A stretch of 23,756 bases of DNA from a virus. Of the stretch, positions 6,601 through 11,906 are shown piece by piece. Position 1 is the stretch's first letter. Every line of letters begins with the position of its first letter. The DNA lies in IMG/VR virus record IMGVR_UViG_3300032299_000466, positions 1-23,756 of that record, one strand, 5' to 3'. Position numbers and translations under genes: made by a program. The notes below the pieces were generated by a model that was given only the letters and a program-made list of their open reading frames with translations, did not search any database and was not told the DNA's origin.

Positions 6601-6804
6601 TCACCTTTTATTAATATTATTAATAAACCGAACACTAACAAATACTGCCATTATCCAGATAACCATACTTCGGCCTTCTGGTTTCCATTCCCAAATCCAA
6701 GACCACTCCCAAGAAACGAAAGCAGAAATCCCGTGACATAAAGCTATCACTGCAAGGCAAAAAGTAACGTATGTAGCAATCTGTTTAGTTTGTTCCTCAG
6801 TCAT
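6601..6804 (-). CDS. small two-helix membrane protein with Trp-rich loop, 67 aa
   Basis: The start is MTEEQTKQIATYVTFCLAVI. One membrane segment spans about residues 10-32 and a second about 46-62 (SMVIWIMAVFVSVRFI). Between them is an aromatic loop reading WEWSWIWEW. It is coded in locally AT-richer DNA with TAA/TTA-rich ends, unlike the GC-rich late genes. The ATGA start overlaps the gene upstream. Holin, superinfection exclusion and other envelope roles are all possible. The early-arm position argues mildly against a holin. Confidence 0.68.
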   Translation of the reverse strand: MTEEQTKQIATYVTFCLAVIALCHGISAFVSWEWSWIWEWKPEGRSMVIWIMAVFVSVRFINNINKR

Positions 6805-7178
6805 TGCCCCTTCTCCCTTATCTCCAGCCCACGGGCTTCCAGTAAGGTGCGGATGCGGTCTGCAAGCCCTTGCAGGGTGGTGCCACCGTCCGTTGCTTTG
6901 TCCAATATCTCCACCAGCGGGTCAGGCTTGGGTTTGGGGATGATGAAGCGGCCTAAAGTGTCGTTAAATTTACCTAAGTAGTCTGGTTGCTGAAAATACG
7001 CTTCCACCGCATCGCTCACCTTTTGCTTATAGGCTTCGTGCTGTTCGATGGCGCGGTATAGTGCTTCGTCTTCAATGTTGGTTTCACGGTAAATCATCAT
7101 CCGTGACACACCGCCCCTCTCTTTTCGCACCTCATTCAATAGGGCTAGGGCTTTTTGTTTAATGTTATCGTCTGTCAT
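6801..7178 (-). CDS. hypothetical protein, 125 aa, paralogue of the 7716-8084 gene
   Basis: The protein starts MTDDNIKQKALALLNEVRKE. A central block (YRETNIEDEALYRAIEQHEA, then YKQKVSDAVEAY) and a C-terminal block (RFIIPKPKPDPLVEILDKA, ending ARGLEIREK) are closely matched by the neighbour two genes upstream. The N-terminus differs completely. Its start uses the repeated junction sequence TTAAGGAAACAACATGACA. No family is recognised. The paralogy is direct sequence evidence of duplication or recombination. Confidence 0.7.
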   Translation of the reverse strand: MTDDNIKQKALALLNEVRKERGGVSRMMIYRETNIEDEALYRAIEQHEAYKQKVSDAVEAYFQQPDYLGKFNDTLGRFIIPKPKPDPLVEILDKATDGGTTLQGLADRIRTLLEARGLEIREKGQ

Positions 7179-7187
7179 GTTGTTTCC

Positions 7188-7382
7188 TTAAAATGGTAAA
7201 TCAATAATCTCACGCGTTGTCTTGCAATCATCTTTAACTGTCCGCCACCGTTTGGGGTTTAGGTTTGTGATTTGCCGCTCTGCGTCGCGCAAGCATGTTG
7301 CATTAACCGTAACAATACCTTCGGACACTACGACCCGCGTTCGGGTGACATTAACTTCGTATGTGTGATTATCACTTGTCAT
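7188..7382 (-). CDS. small beta-type hypothetical protein, 64 aa
   Basis: The protein starts MTSDNHTYEVNVTRTRVVVS. Alternating hydrophobic strands (YEVNVTRTRVVV, GIVTVNAT) are followed by LRDAERQITNL, a layout typical of small phage proteins with a strand-strand-helix fold. The start is in the repeated junction TAAAGGAAACAACATGACA and overlaps the upstream stop as ATGA. I know of no function. Confidence 0.62.
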   Translation of the reverse strand: MTSDNHTYEVNVTRTRVVVSEGIVTVNATCLRDAERQITNLNPKRWRTVKDDCKTTREIIDLPF

Positions 7383-7723
7383 GTTGTTTCCTTTAGTGCT
7401 TCCAGTGCCTTATCACAAATGTCGGCTGCTATTTTGGGCATACCACATCCGGCAAGGGTGTTTCGCGCTTTGGTCAAAGCCTCCCGCGCTATCTTGAGCG
7501 CATCGGTCTGGGGTTGGTGGAGGGCTGCGATAATGCTGGGAAGCATATTCACTAATTCCGCAATGTAAGTGCCATCGTAGCGGTCTGGTTCATTAAAACC
7601 GTCTTCCACATCAATATCCACGTTCCTCTGGCAATGGCGGACGGCGGTATACATCCAAGAGGGGCATATCGGTAGGTTGAAGCCCGCCTCCAACTCCTCC
7701 AGCTTTTTGATTAGGTCATCCAT
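7379..7723 (-). CDS. hypothetical protein, 114 aa, ending in KETT
   Basis: I start it at ATG 7723 (MDDLIKKLEELEAGFNLPIC), which has GGAGC upstream, not at 7780. The C-terminal half carries QPQTDALKIAREALTKARNT, a phrase also found in the 8081-8464 product as RQPQTDAVEIE. The protein ends ALEALKETT, the common tail of four genes in this block. No family is recognised. Confidence 0.63.
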   Translation of the reverse strand: MDDLIKKLEELEAGFNLPICPSWMYTAVRHCQRNVDIDVEDGFNEPDRYDGTYIAELVNMLPSIIAALHQPQTDALKIAREALTKARNTLAGCGMPKIAADICDKALEALKETT

Positions 7724-8084
7724 CGTTCTTGCTCCGTATCTCCAGCCCACGGGCGTCCAGTCCGGCGCGGATTGCATCAACGTATTCCTGCGTACTGGCC
7801 ACTTTTGGGTCTACGCGCGCCATATCCAGTATCTTCACCAGCGGGTCAGGCTTGGGCTTGGGGATGATGAGGCGGCAAAAGTAATCAGACGCACTTTGCT
7901 TCCAAATGTAGGGCTGGTCTGCTTTATATTCCTCCACCGCATCGCTCACCTTTTGCTTAAAGGCTTCGTGCTGTTTAATGGCGCGGCATAGTGCTTCGTC
8001 TTGAACGATGGTTTCACGATAACTCTTCCTCCGTGGCAACCAAGCGCCCATGACGGGGCAATAGTATTTGTTATTCTCTGTCAT
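7716..8084 (-). CDS. hypothetical protein, 122 aa, paralogue of the 6801-7178 gene
   Basis: The protein starts MTENNKYYCPVMGAWLPRRK. From about residue 20 it follows its paralogue: SYRETIVQDEALCRAIKQHE then AFKQKVSDAVEEY, RLIIPKPKPDPLVKILDMA, and an ARGLEIRSK end. The start lies in the repeated junction TAAAGGAAACAACATGACA. The N-terminal 19 residues are unrelated between the two copies, as if a module had been exchanged. Confidence 0.68.
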   Translation of the reverse strand: MTENNKYYCPVMGAWLPRRKSYRETIVQDEALCRAIKQHEAFKQKVSDAVEEYKADQPYIWKQSASDYFCRLIIPKPKPDPLVKILDMARVDPKVASTQEYVDAIRAGLDARGLEIRSKNDG

Positions 8085-8464
8085 GTTGTTTCCTTTAGTG
8101 CTGCGAACCTTGATGGTCGTATAACGGCGGGTGAATTATCCCCCTTAAACTCGACCTCTAACCAGCCTTCAATATGCGCCGTTACGCGACAGGCTAGCAC
8201 AAAGCCTTCATGAATATATTTTCCCTTTGTGCCGACAGGTGCAAGCGCATCGGTCTGCACAATCGGGTGTGTGCAGCCATCGTAATAGCCACGGTCGTAC
8301 TGCGCCTCTGCTTCGATCCGCAGCCGTTCAATCTCCACCGCATCGGTCTGGGGTTGGCGGGTGTTATTGAGAAAAGCGCGCACAATCGGGTCACAGACAA
8401 AGCAACCTAAGCACCATGGATTGCGTGGGCAGCAAGGCTGCTCGTCGTCTTTATCACTTGTCAT
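8081..8464 (-). CDS. hypothetical protein with N-terminal cysteine cluster, 127 aa
   Basis: Cys11, Cys12, Cys18, Cys21 and Cys24 lie within PCCPRNPWCLGCFVCDP, which could bind zinc. QPQTDA and IVQTDA occur further on (about residues 37-42 and 68-73), then a beta-rich part (YIHEGFVLACRVTAHIEGWL) and the common tail FAALKETT. The ATGA start sits in the repeated junction. It may be a mosaic protein assembled from short modules. No family is recognised. Confidence 0.63.
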   Translation of the reverse strand: MTSDKDDEQPCCPRNPWCLGCFVCDPIVRAFLNNTRQPQTDAVEIERLRIEAEAQYDRGYYDGCTHPIVQTDALAPVGTKGKYIHEGFVLACRVTAHIEGWLEVEFKGDNSPAVIRPSRFAALKETT

Positions 8465-8679
8465 GTTGTTTCCTTTAATGCTGCGTGGGCTGCGAGGAAC
8501 AGGCGCGCTTCACGTCGATACTGGTGCCACGCTGGGCCAAAGCACCCGACAGCGTATCCGTTCCACTCGCTCCGCTGCTCTGCGAAATCGTTGGGGCCGC
8601 CTGATGCGCGGGCTTCGGGGTCAACTCCGTCAGCCTCGCACATGGCCCGCGCCAGCTTCTCGATTTCTTCGTCTGTCAT
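8461..8679 (-). CDS. small hypothetical protein, 72 aa
   Basis: The protein starts MTDEEIEKLARAMCEADGVD and ends LFLAAHAALKETT. The opening helix plus a WHQYRREARLFLAAH ending is a pattern I recall from small uncharacterised proteins in alphaproteobacterial phages. It overlaps both neighbours by ATGA and uses the repeated junction for its start. Confidence 0.65.
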   Translation of the reverse strand: MTDEEIEKLARAMCEADGVDPEARASGGPNDFAEQRSEWNGYAVGCFGPAWHQYRREARLFLAAHAALKETT

Positions 8680-8930
8680 GTTGTTTCCTTTATGTGGTCG
8701 CCGCGCAAGACGTTATCAGCCAACTGGCGTTGGTTATGTTTCAAATACCAATCTGCCAGTGCGGCGCGTTCAATTACCATACCGAGCCGGATGCCTTGTT
8801 CAGCAAGCCGCATCCAGATTGTGTGATCCCAGCCGCCGGACAGATATAGCTGCCCGTCGCTGTTGTCTTGATTGTCACATTGATCGGCGCAGATTTGCCG
8901 GGCTGCGTGTGTTATTTCTTTGTCAGTCAT
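8676..8930 (-). CDS. small hypothetical protein, 84 aa
   Basis: The protein starts MTDKEITHAARQICADQCDN. The middle holds DGQLYLSGGWDHTIWMRLAE, then a helical region, and the gene ends DHIKETT. Its start is in a second junction type, TAAGCAAATGACTGACAA, which recurs at the start of the neighbouring gene at 9295. No family is recognised. Confidence 0.62.
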   Translation of the reverse strand: MTDKEITHAARQICADQCDNQDNSDGQLYLSGGWDHTIWMRLAEQGIRLGMVIERAALADWYLKHNQRQLADNVLRGDHIKETT

Positions 8931-9295
8931 TTGCTTAGTTCCCGTTCTTGGTTGAAAAGATAGTCATTTACGTTTCGGCTATTTATTCCAATTGGGCCGA
9001 AAATGTAGTCGTATACACTCTGGTTATCCATCCCAAACACGTTGCGGCAGTAGTCCTGCCACCCGTCTATGCCACGACCATGTGTGCAATTGTGAGGCCC
9101 GCAGTCATAACAGCCATGCTCTGTGCAAAAACTGATTTTAGCGTCCTTATAGAGGCCGCGATTATAGTCCTGCATGTTGAAACGCCTGTAGGGTAACGGT
9201 AGCTCCCCTGCCTTATATGCGTCCAACAGAAACCGCGTGTGCTCCACCAGCATGTTTAGGTTGCGCTGGTGCGTCTCCTGCTTGTTGTCAGTCAT
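8927..9295 (-). CDS. hypothetical protein with Cys/His cluster, 122 aa
   Basis: The start is MTDNKQETHQRNLNMLVEHT. A cluster of Cys57, His60, Cys62, Cys65, His68, Cys70 and His72 (FCTEHGCYDCGPHNCTHG) could coordinate zinc. A Tyr/Asn-rich C-terminal region follows (YDYIFGPIGINSRNVNDYLF). It starts 5 bases after the TAA of the upstream gene. No family is recognised. The local codon use is AT-richer than in the late genes. Confidence 0.65.
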   Translation of the reverse strand: MTDNKQETHQRNLNMLVEHTRFLLDAYKAGELPLPYRRFNMQDYNRGLYKDAKISFCTEHGCYDCGPHNCTHGRGIDGWQDYCRNVFGMDNQSVYDYIFGPIGINSRNVNDYLFNQERELSK

Positions 9296-9299
9296 TTGC

Positions 9300-9485
9300 T
9301 TATCCTAATCTAGTGATGAAAGTTACACCTTCGATGGTGAGGCACTTGAACGCCTTACCGTTGCGGATGCCGTATTGTGACACGTTCTTAGACGTGCGCC
9401 GAGGCGCGCCCTTCTTGTCGGCTGGCATGGTGGCCACCTCGCCGATCTCCAGCGTCCCCATTGGGTAGATCATTGGTCGGGCCAC
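9300..9485 (-). CDS. small basic hypothetical protein, 61 aa
   Basis: The frame starts with GTG at 9485, overlapping the upstream TAG by one base. An ATG at 9473 is an alternative. The sequence has PADKKGAPRRTSKNVSQYGI followed by strand-rich KAFKCLTIEGVTFITRLG. The basic middle suggests nucleic-acid binding, but there is no recognised domain. Confidence 0.6.
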   Translation of the reverse strand: MARPMIYPMGTLEIGEVATMPADKKGAPRRTSKNVSQYGIRNGKAFKCLTIEGVTFITRLG

Positions 9486-10018
9486 TATTCGCAGCCCCAG
9501 ACTTGTGTCGCTGTCAGGATGTCGCTGGGCCAGCCTGTGTCGGTGGTGAAGCTGCGCTCCTCGAAGAGCAGCATGTTCGTCGGCCGGATGAGCAGCCTGT
9601 CGCCCTCCGTCCGCATGAACATGAACTCCTTACTCTGCTCTGGCGCGGCACTGAAGCCGTCACCATATGGGCAGGCGGTGAACAGGCAGGTCGCTCGGTC
9701 GTCGGTGCCGTCGTAACGCGCCGTCAGGTCCGCCAGATAGTCGTAGCGTATGACGTCGAACTCGGTGCCGTAGCAGTCCCATACTTGCGCCTCTTGCAGT
9801 GTCCACCACGGCGCAGGGCAGGCGCTGAAGGCTATCGCGTGTGGTGGCACGTTGCGGTAGACCGCGCCGCACTCAAGCATGACGTGGCAGCCCCACGCGC
9901 GGCTCGGCTCGGATCGCAGGGCGAACCAGACGGCAGGCTCGAAGCCAACGTCGTCCTTGCGGATGAACGCACGGTCGACGTAGACGTACAGGTGGTGTGG
10001 CAGGTTGCGGCTGGCCAT
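9485..10018 (-). CDS. conserved phage-type hypothetical protein, 177 aa
   Basis: The protein starts MASRNLPHHLYVYVDRAFIR and is rich in aromatic residues, Cys and Gly. It carries phrases such as GFEPAVWFALRSEPSRAWGC, WDCYGTEFDVIRYDYL and APEQSKEFMFMRTEGDRLLI. It gives the impression of a folded beta-rich enzyme-like or binding domain. I cannot assign a family or catalytic residues. It starts at TAATG, overlapping the upstream stop. It is the largest unknown of the early arm outside the replication genes. Confidence 0.7.
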   Translation of the reverse strand: MASRNLPHHLYVYVDRAFIRKDDVGFEPAVWFALRSEPSRAWGCHVMLECGAVYRNVPPHAIAFSACPAPWWTLQEAQVWDCYGTEFDVIRYDYLADLTARYDGTDDRATCLFTACPYGDGFSAAPEQSKEFMFMRTEGDRLLIRPTNMLLFEERSFTTDTGWPSDILTATQVWGCE

Positions 10019-10212
10019 TACTCGTCCCTCACTTCGATCATGGCGTCTGCGTATATGTATGCTCGCTCGGCGAGGGCGTCTATCGAGCCTCCTGCATTGT
10101 TGCCAGCGAACAGGCCATTTAGCACTTGCCCTGCGAAGTAGTCGCGCAGGGTCATGCCCGGCTTATCTATTATGGTGTCCATTGTTTGGGGGAATGCTGG
10201 TACGTCGTTCAT
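10018..10212 (-). CDS. MTLRDYFAGQ-type small phage protein, 64 aa
   Basis: The protein starts MNDVPAFPQTMDTIIDKPGM, with GMTLRDYFAGQVLNGLFAG in the middle and a YADAMIEVR end. Proteins with a proline-rich start and the MTLRDYFAGQ phrase are common in alphaproteobacterial and other phages, with no known function. A strong AAAGGAG ribosome site overlaps the end of the upstream gene. Confidence 0.78.
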   Translation of the reverse strand: MNDVPAFPQTMDTIIDKPGMTLRDYFAGQVLNGLFAGNNAGGSIDALAERAYIYADAMIEVRDE

Positions 10213-10214
10213 TG

Positions 10215-10433
10215 TTATTCTCCTTTGTGTGCGCCGCGTTCAATATCGTCGGCGGCTTCCTCATATATGTCGTCGTGGTGGCCGCCCTGCGACCGCAGCC
10301 ACGCCACGATCTCGGCGCGCTCTTGTTCTGCGCCGTCGCGCATCAGTGCGTCGGCTGCCTTCCAAGACCGTTCGTAGGCCTTGACAAGGTCGCCGCAGGT
10401 GGCCAGCCACTCCTCTCGGGTTAGCGCGCTCAT
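10215..10433 (-). CDS. small helical hypothetical protein, 72 aa
   Basis: The protein starts MSALTREEWLATCGDLVKAY and is mostly helical, acidic at the C-terminus (DDIYEEAADDIERGAHKGE), with AEIVAWLRSQ in the middle. An AGGAGAAGGGAG stretch precedes the ATG, which overlaps the upstream stop. The AEIVAWLRSQG and AADDIERGAH phrases are typical of small phage proteins of unknown role. Confidence 0.68.
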   Translation of the reverse strand: MSALTREEWLATCGDLVKAYERSWKAADALMRDGAEQERAEIVAWLRSQGGHHDDIYEEAADDIERGAHKGE

Positions 10434-10690
10434 GCTCCCTTCTCCTGTTGCTGGATGTGTAGTGCCTCGTCGAGCAGCTCCTCACGCAGCGTGTGCAGCG
10501 TGGCCAGTCGGTCGAAGTGGGTGTCGCGGTCGTCAAGGCAGCGGTCGTAATGGCCGGGGTAGTCGCGACTGTTCGGCGTGGTCTTCTTGAGCGCGTCGAT
10601 GGCCTCAAGCAGCAGGTCCATCGCAGTGCGGCGCGGGTCGATCAGGTCGAAGGCGCTGCTGCCGTTGAGGTTAAGTATTGGTCTAATCAT
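10430..10690 (-). CDS. small hypothetical protein, 86 aa
   Basis: I start it at ATG 10690 (MIRPILNLNGSSAFDLIDPR), which has AGAAGGGA upstream. The longer frame to 10864 lies inside the neighbouring gene. The N-terminal phrase NGSSAFDLIDPR and a two-helix remainder (AMDLLLEAIDALKKT, LATLHTLREELLDEALHI) are visible. The opening resembles small phage proteins I have seen, but I cannot assign a function. Confidence 0.68.
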   Translation of the reverse strand: MIRPILNLNGSSAFDLIDPRRTAMDLLLEAIDALKKTTPNSRDYPGHYDRCLDDRDTHFDRLATLHTLREELLDEALHIQQQEKGA

Positions 10691-10905
10691 GTTGGTGTCC
10701 CTTCTGGTTGTGCAATGTGCCCGTTGGTGATGATAGTGCTCGGGTCGCCCTCGGTGTGGAAGCGCTTGTCTAGGACGCGGTAGGTGCCACGGTCCAGCTT
10801 GCTGAAAGCCACGGCAGCCTCGATGGCCATGTGCGCGTAGCGGAAGGTGGCAACCAGCTCCCACGTGTGATTGTCGGCGTTTCTCTGTTGCAGGTCGATA
10901 AGCAT
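10687..10905 (-). CDS. small hypothetical protein, 72 aa
   Basis: I start it at ATG 10905 (MLIDLQQRNADNHTWELVAT), with CTGAAGGGAC upstream, rather than at the frame's first Met at 11001. It reads as a small strand-helix-strand protein (WELVATFRYAHMAIEAAVAF, TYRVLDKR). It is preceded by a UUCG hairpin and the CCAACAAC leader. No family is recognised. Confidence 0.66.
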   Translation of the reverse strand: MLIDLQQRNADNHTWELVATFRYAHMAIEAAVAFSKLDRGTYRVLDKRFHTEGDPSTIITNGHIAQPEGTPT

Positions 10906-10928
10906 GTTGGTAGTCCCTTCAGGTTGTT

Positions 10929-10944
10929 GGGGGCCGAAGCCCCC
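10929..10944 (-). terminator. UUCG-capped hairpin, terminator- or processing-like
   Basis: On the minus strand GGGGGC-TTCG-GCCCCC forms a 6-base perfect stem with a stable tetraloop. It lies between the 69-residue gene and the 72-residue gene. There is no T-run after it, so it may be a weak terminator, attenuator or mRNA-stabilising element. Confidence 0.5.
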
Positions 10945-10951
10945 GTGTTGG

Positions 10952-11161
10952 TTACTTATTCTGGGCGGCGATGATCTCGACGTAGGCGTCGATGCGGTCA
11001 CCCATGCGCTGCGCCTCGTCGTCGGCGGCCCAGCGGCGCTGGTGGATGCTGCCCTCGAAGCAGTACAGCTCGCGGCGGTAGCGGAACTCGATTACCGGCT
11101 GGTAGCCCTTGGCACCCTTGTAACAGGGCACGGGCTGGATGCGGGTGGTGTAGTTGGTCAT
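10952..11161 (-). CDS. small hypothetical protein, 69 aa
   Basis: The protein starts MTNYTTRIQPVPCYKGAKGY. Beta-type residues up to about 40 (QPVIEFRYRRELYCFEGSIH) are followed by a helix (ADDEAQRMGDRIDAYVEIIA). The ATG has AACGAAAGGGACAATAC upstream, the repeated leader of this arm. The UUCG hairpin follows the gene. No family is recognised. Confidence 0.67.
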   Translation of the reverse strand: MTNYTTRIQPVPCYKGAKGYQPVIEFRYRRELYCFEGSIHQRRWAADDEAQRMGDRIDAYVEIIAAQNK

Positions 11162-11181
11162 GGTATTGTCCCTTTCGTTGG

Positions 11182-11361
11182 TTACGCTTCTGGTAGTTCG
11201 CTGTTGTAAAACTCAATGGTCAGACCTTCGTAAGCAGCTACGATATCAGCGTCAGCTACCAACTCGTTCCAGTTGTCGCCAGACACATCCCAGCAACGGC
11301 CGTCGTTGGCGGTGACGATGCCAGTGGTTTTGTCGACCCGGAGAAGTTGTGCGATAATCAT
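11182..11361 (-). CDS. first gene of left arm, 59 aa hypothetical
   Basis: I start it at ATG 11361 (MIIAQLLRVDKTTGIVTAND), preceded by CAGAAAGGGACTAC. The frame to 11397 would run into promoter P3. The product is a small beta-rich acidic protein (WDVSGDNWNELVADADIVAA, YEGLTIEFYNS). As the first gene after the main early promoter it would be expressed earliest. Its role is unknown. Confidence 0.66.
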   Translation of the reverse strand: MIIAQLLRVDKTTGIVTANDGRCWDVSGDNWNELVADADIVAAYEGLTIEFYNSELPEA

Positions 11362-11392
11362 TTTGTAGTCCCTTTCTGTGTTGGTCCGATTA

Positions 11393-11420
11393 TCCATAAA
11401 CAGTTTGAGGGTATATGCAA
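11393..11420 (-). promoter_or_regulatory. leftward early promoter P3
   Basis: On the minus strand TTGCAT (11420-11415) and TATGGA (11398-11393) are spaced by 16 bases, within GTTTATGGA, which aligns with the GTTTAG.GA of P1 and P2. An alternative -10 is GATAAT (11394-11389) with a 20-base spacer. The repeated leader and the first left-arm gene follow. Confidence 0.55.
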
Positions 11421-11439
11421 CAACTAAATTGCATTTAAT

Positions 11440-11454
11440 TGAAAATAATTTTCA
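11440..11454. repeat. AT-rich perfect palindrome
   Basis: TGAAAAT-A-ATTTTCA has 7-base arms about one central base. It sits 20 bases upstream of the -35 of P3, a usual place for an activator or host regulator site. Confidence 0.55.
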
Positions 11455-11522
11455 GGGCCTATGTGTAAAAAATTACAGGTGGTAAATGGGCTGTGCAATC
11501 GTGTGGTTTACACCGTCTCGAT

Positions 11523-11680
11523 ACACCATGCAATCAAAGCGTTTACACCATGTCCCATGACGCACCATGGGACATCATGGGACGTGGTGCATGTACCAAC
11601 CCATGAGAGTATACCCCTTTAGGGGTACTCATGGTGTGGGACACGTGGGTCATGGTGTGGAGCAGAAAAAGTCATGGGTC
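11523..11680. repeat. cluster of CATG-centred iteron-like repeats
   Basis: CATG occurs at 11527, 11549, 11556, 11566, 11576, 11590, 11602, 11630, 11651 and 11673. Most are embedded in two longer words. ACACCATG occurs at 11523 and 11545, with its inverse CATGGTGT at 11630 and 11651. CATGGGAC occurs at 11566 and 11576, with its inverse GTCCCATG at 11552. Several spacings are near 10 or 21 bases, so the sites lie on one face of the helix. Confidence 0.7.
11601..11634. repeat. bulged hairpin with 13 paired bases
   Basis: CCATGAG (11601-11607) pairs with CTCATGG (11628-11634), and TACCCC (11612-11617) pairs with GGGGTA (11622-11627). A TTTA loop closes it, and four unpaired bases lie on the left side. 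It falls in the middle of the CATG cluster. Confidence 0.6.
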
Positions 11681-11695
11681 GGAAATGGTGGACCT

Positions 11696-11740
11696 CGTCC
11701 CGTACCACGCGTCCCGTGACACTCGTGGAGCAGACGGGAC
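11696..11740. repeat. direct and inverted CGTCCCGT repeats
   Basis: CGTCCCGT appears at 11696-11703 and 11710-11717, 14 bases apart. The second copy faces ACGGGAC (11734-11740). They lie between the CATG cluster and the rightward promoter and may be operator sites for it. Confidence 0.5.
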
Positions 11741-11786
11741 AGGTCAACTTGTAATTATTCGCAAGTGACAGTGTCGGGCAGGTAGG

Positions 11787-11815
11787 TTGGCTCTGGGACG
11801 CCCGTCGTACATAAT
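11787..11815 (+). promoter_or_regulatory. rightward sigma70-like promoter for the late arm
   Basis: TTGGCT (11787-11792) and CATAAT (11810-11815) have a 17-base spacer. This is a good match to the general consensus and better at -10 than the left-arm promoters. It lies about 90 bases upstream of the small terminase start. Confidence 0.5.
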
Positions 11816-11906
11816 TGTTGTGTGACCTATTGCACTGCGCATCGGCTGGTGTTATTTGGGCGCTGTAACTGGTAGCACTGTGCACGTGAACGGAGCATGC
11901 AGACAA

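Larger units (their letters stand above)
11362..11906. promoter_or_regulatory. divergent control region between the two arms
   Basis: These 545 bases lie between oppositely transcribed arms and contain no convincing gene. From left to right they hold promoter P3, the palindrome TGAAAATAATTTTCA (11440-11454) and TGTAAAAAATTACA (11464-11477). The direct repeat GTTTACACC (11506-11514 and 11541-11549), ten CATG-centred elements and a bulged hairpin (11601-11634) follow. CGTCCCGT repeats (11696-11740) and a rightward promoter (11787-11815) complete the region. It is less GC-rich in its first 120 bases. The arrangement fits a regulatory switch, a replication origin or both. Confidence 0.7.

Noticed and set aside
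10691-10864. N-terminal extension of the 86-residue gene
   Set aside because: It lies in the neighbouring gene's coding sequence, and the internal ATG at 10690 has a Shine-Dalgarno site.
11619-11906. 95-residue minus-strand frame in the control region
   Set aside because: It lies across the repeat cluster and the rightward promoter. It has no ribosome site and reads as low-complexity Ser/His/Thr sequence.
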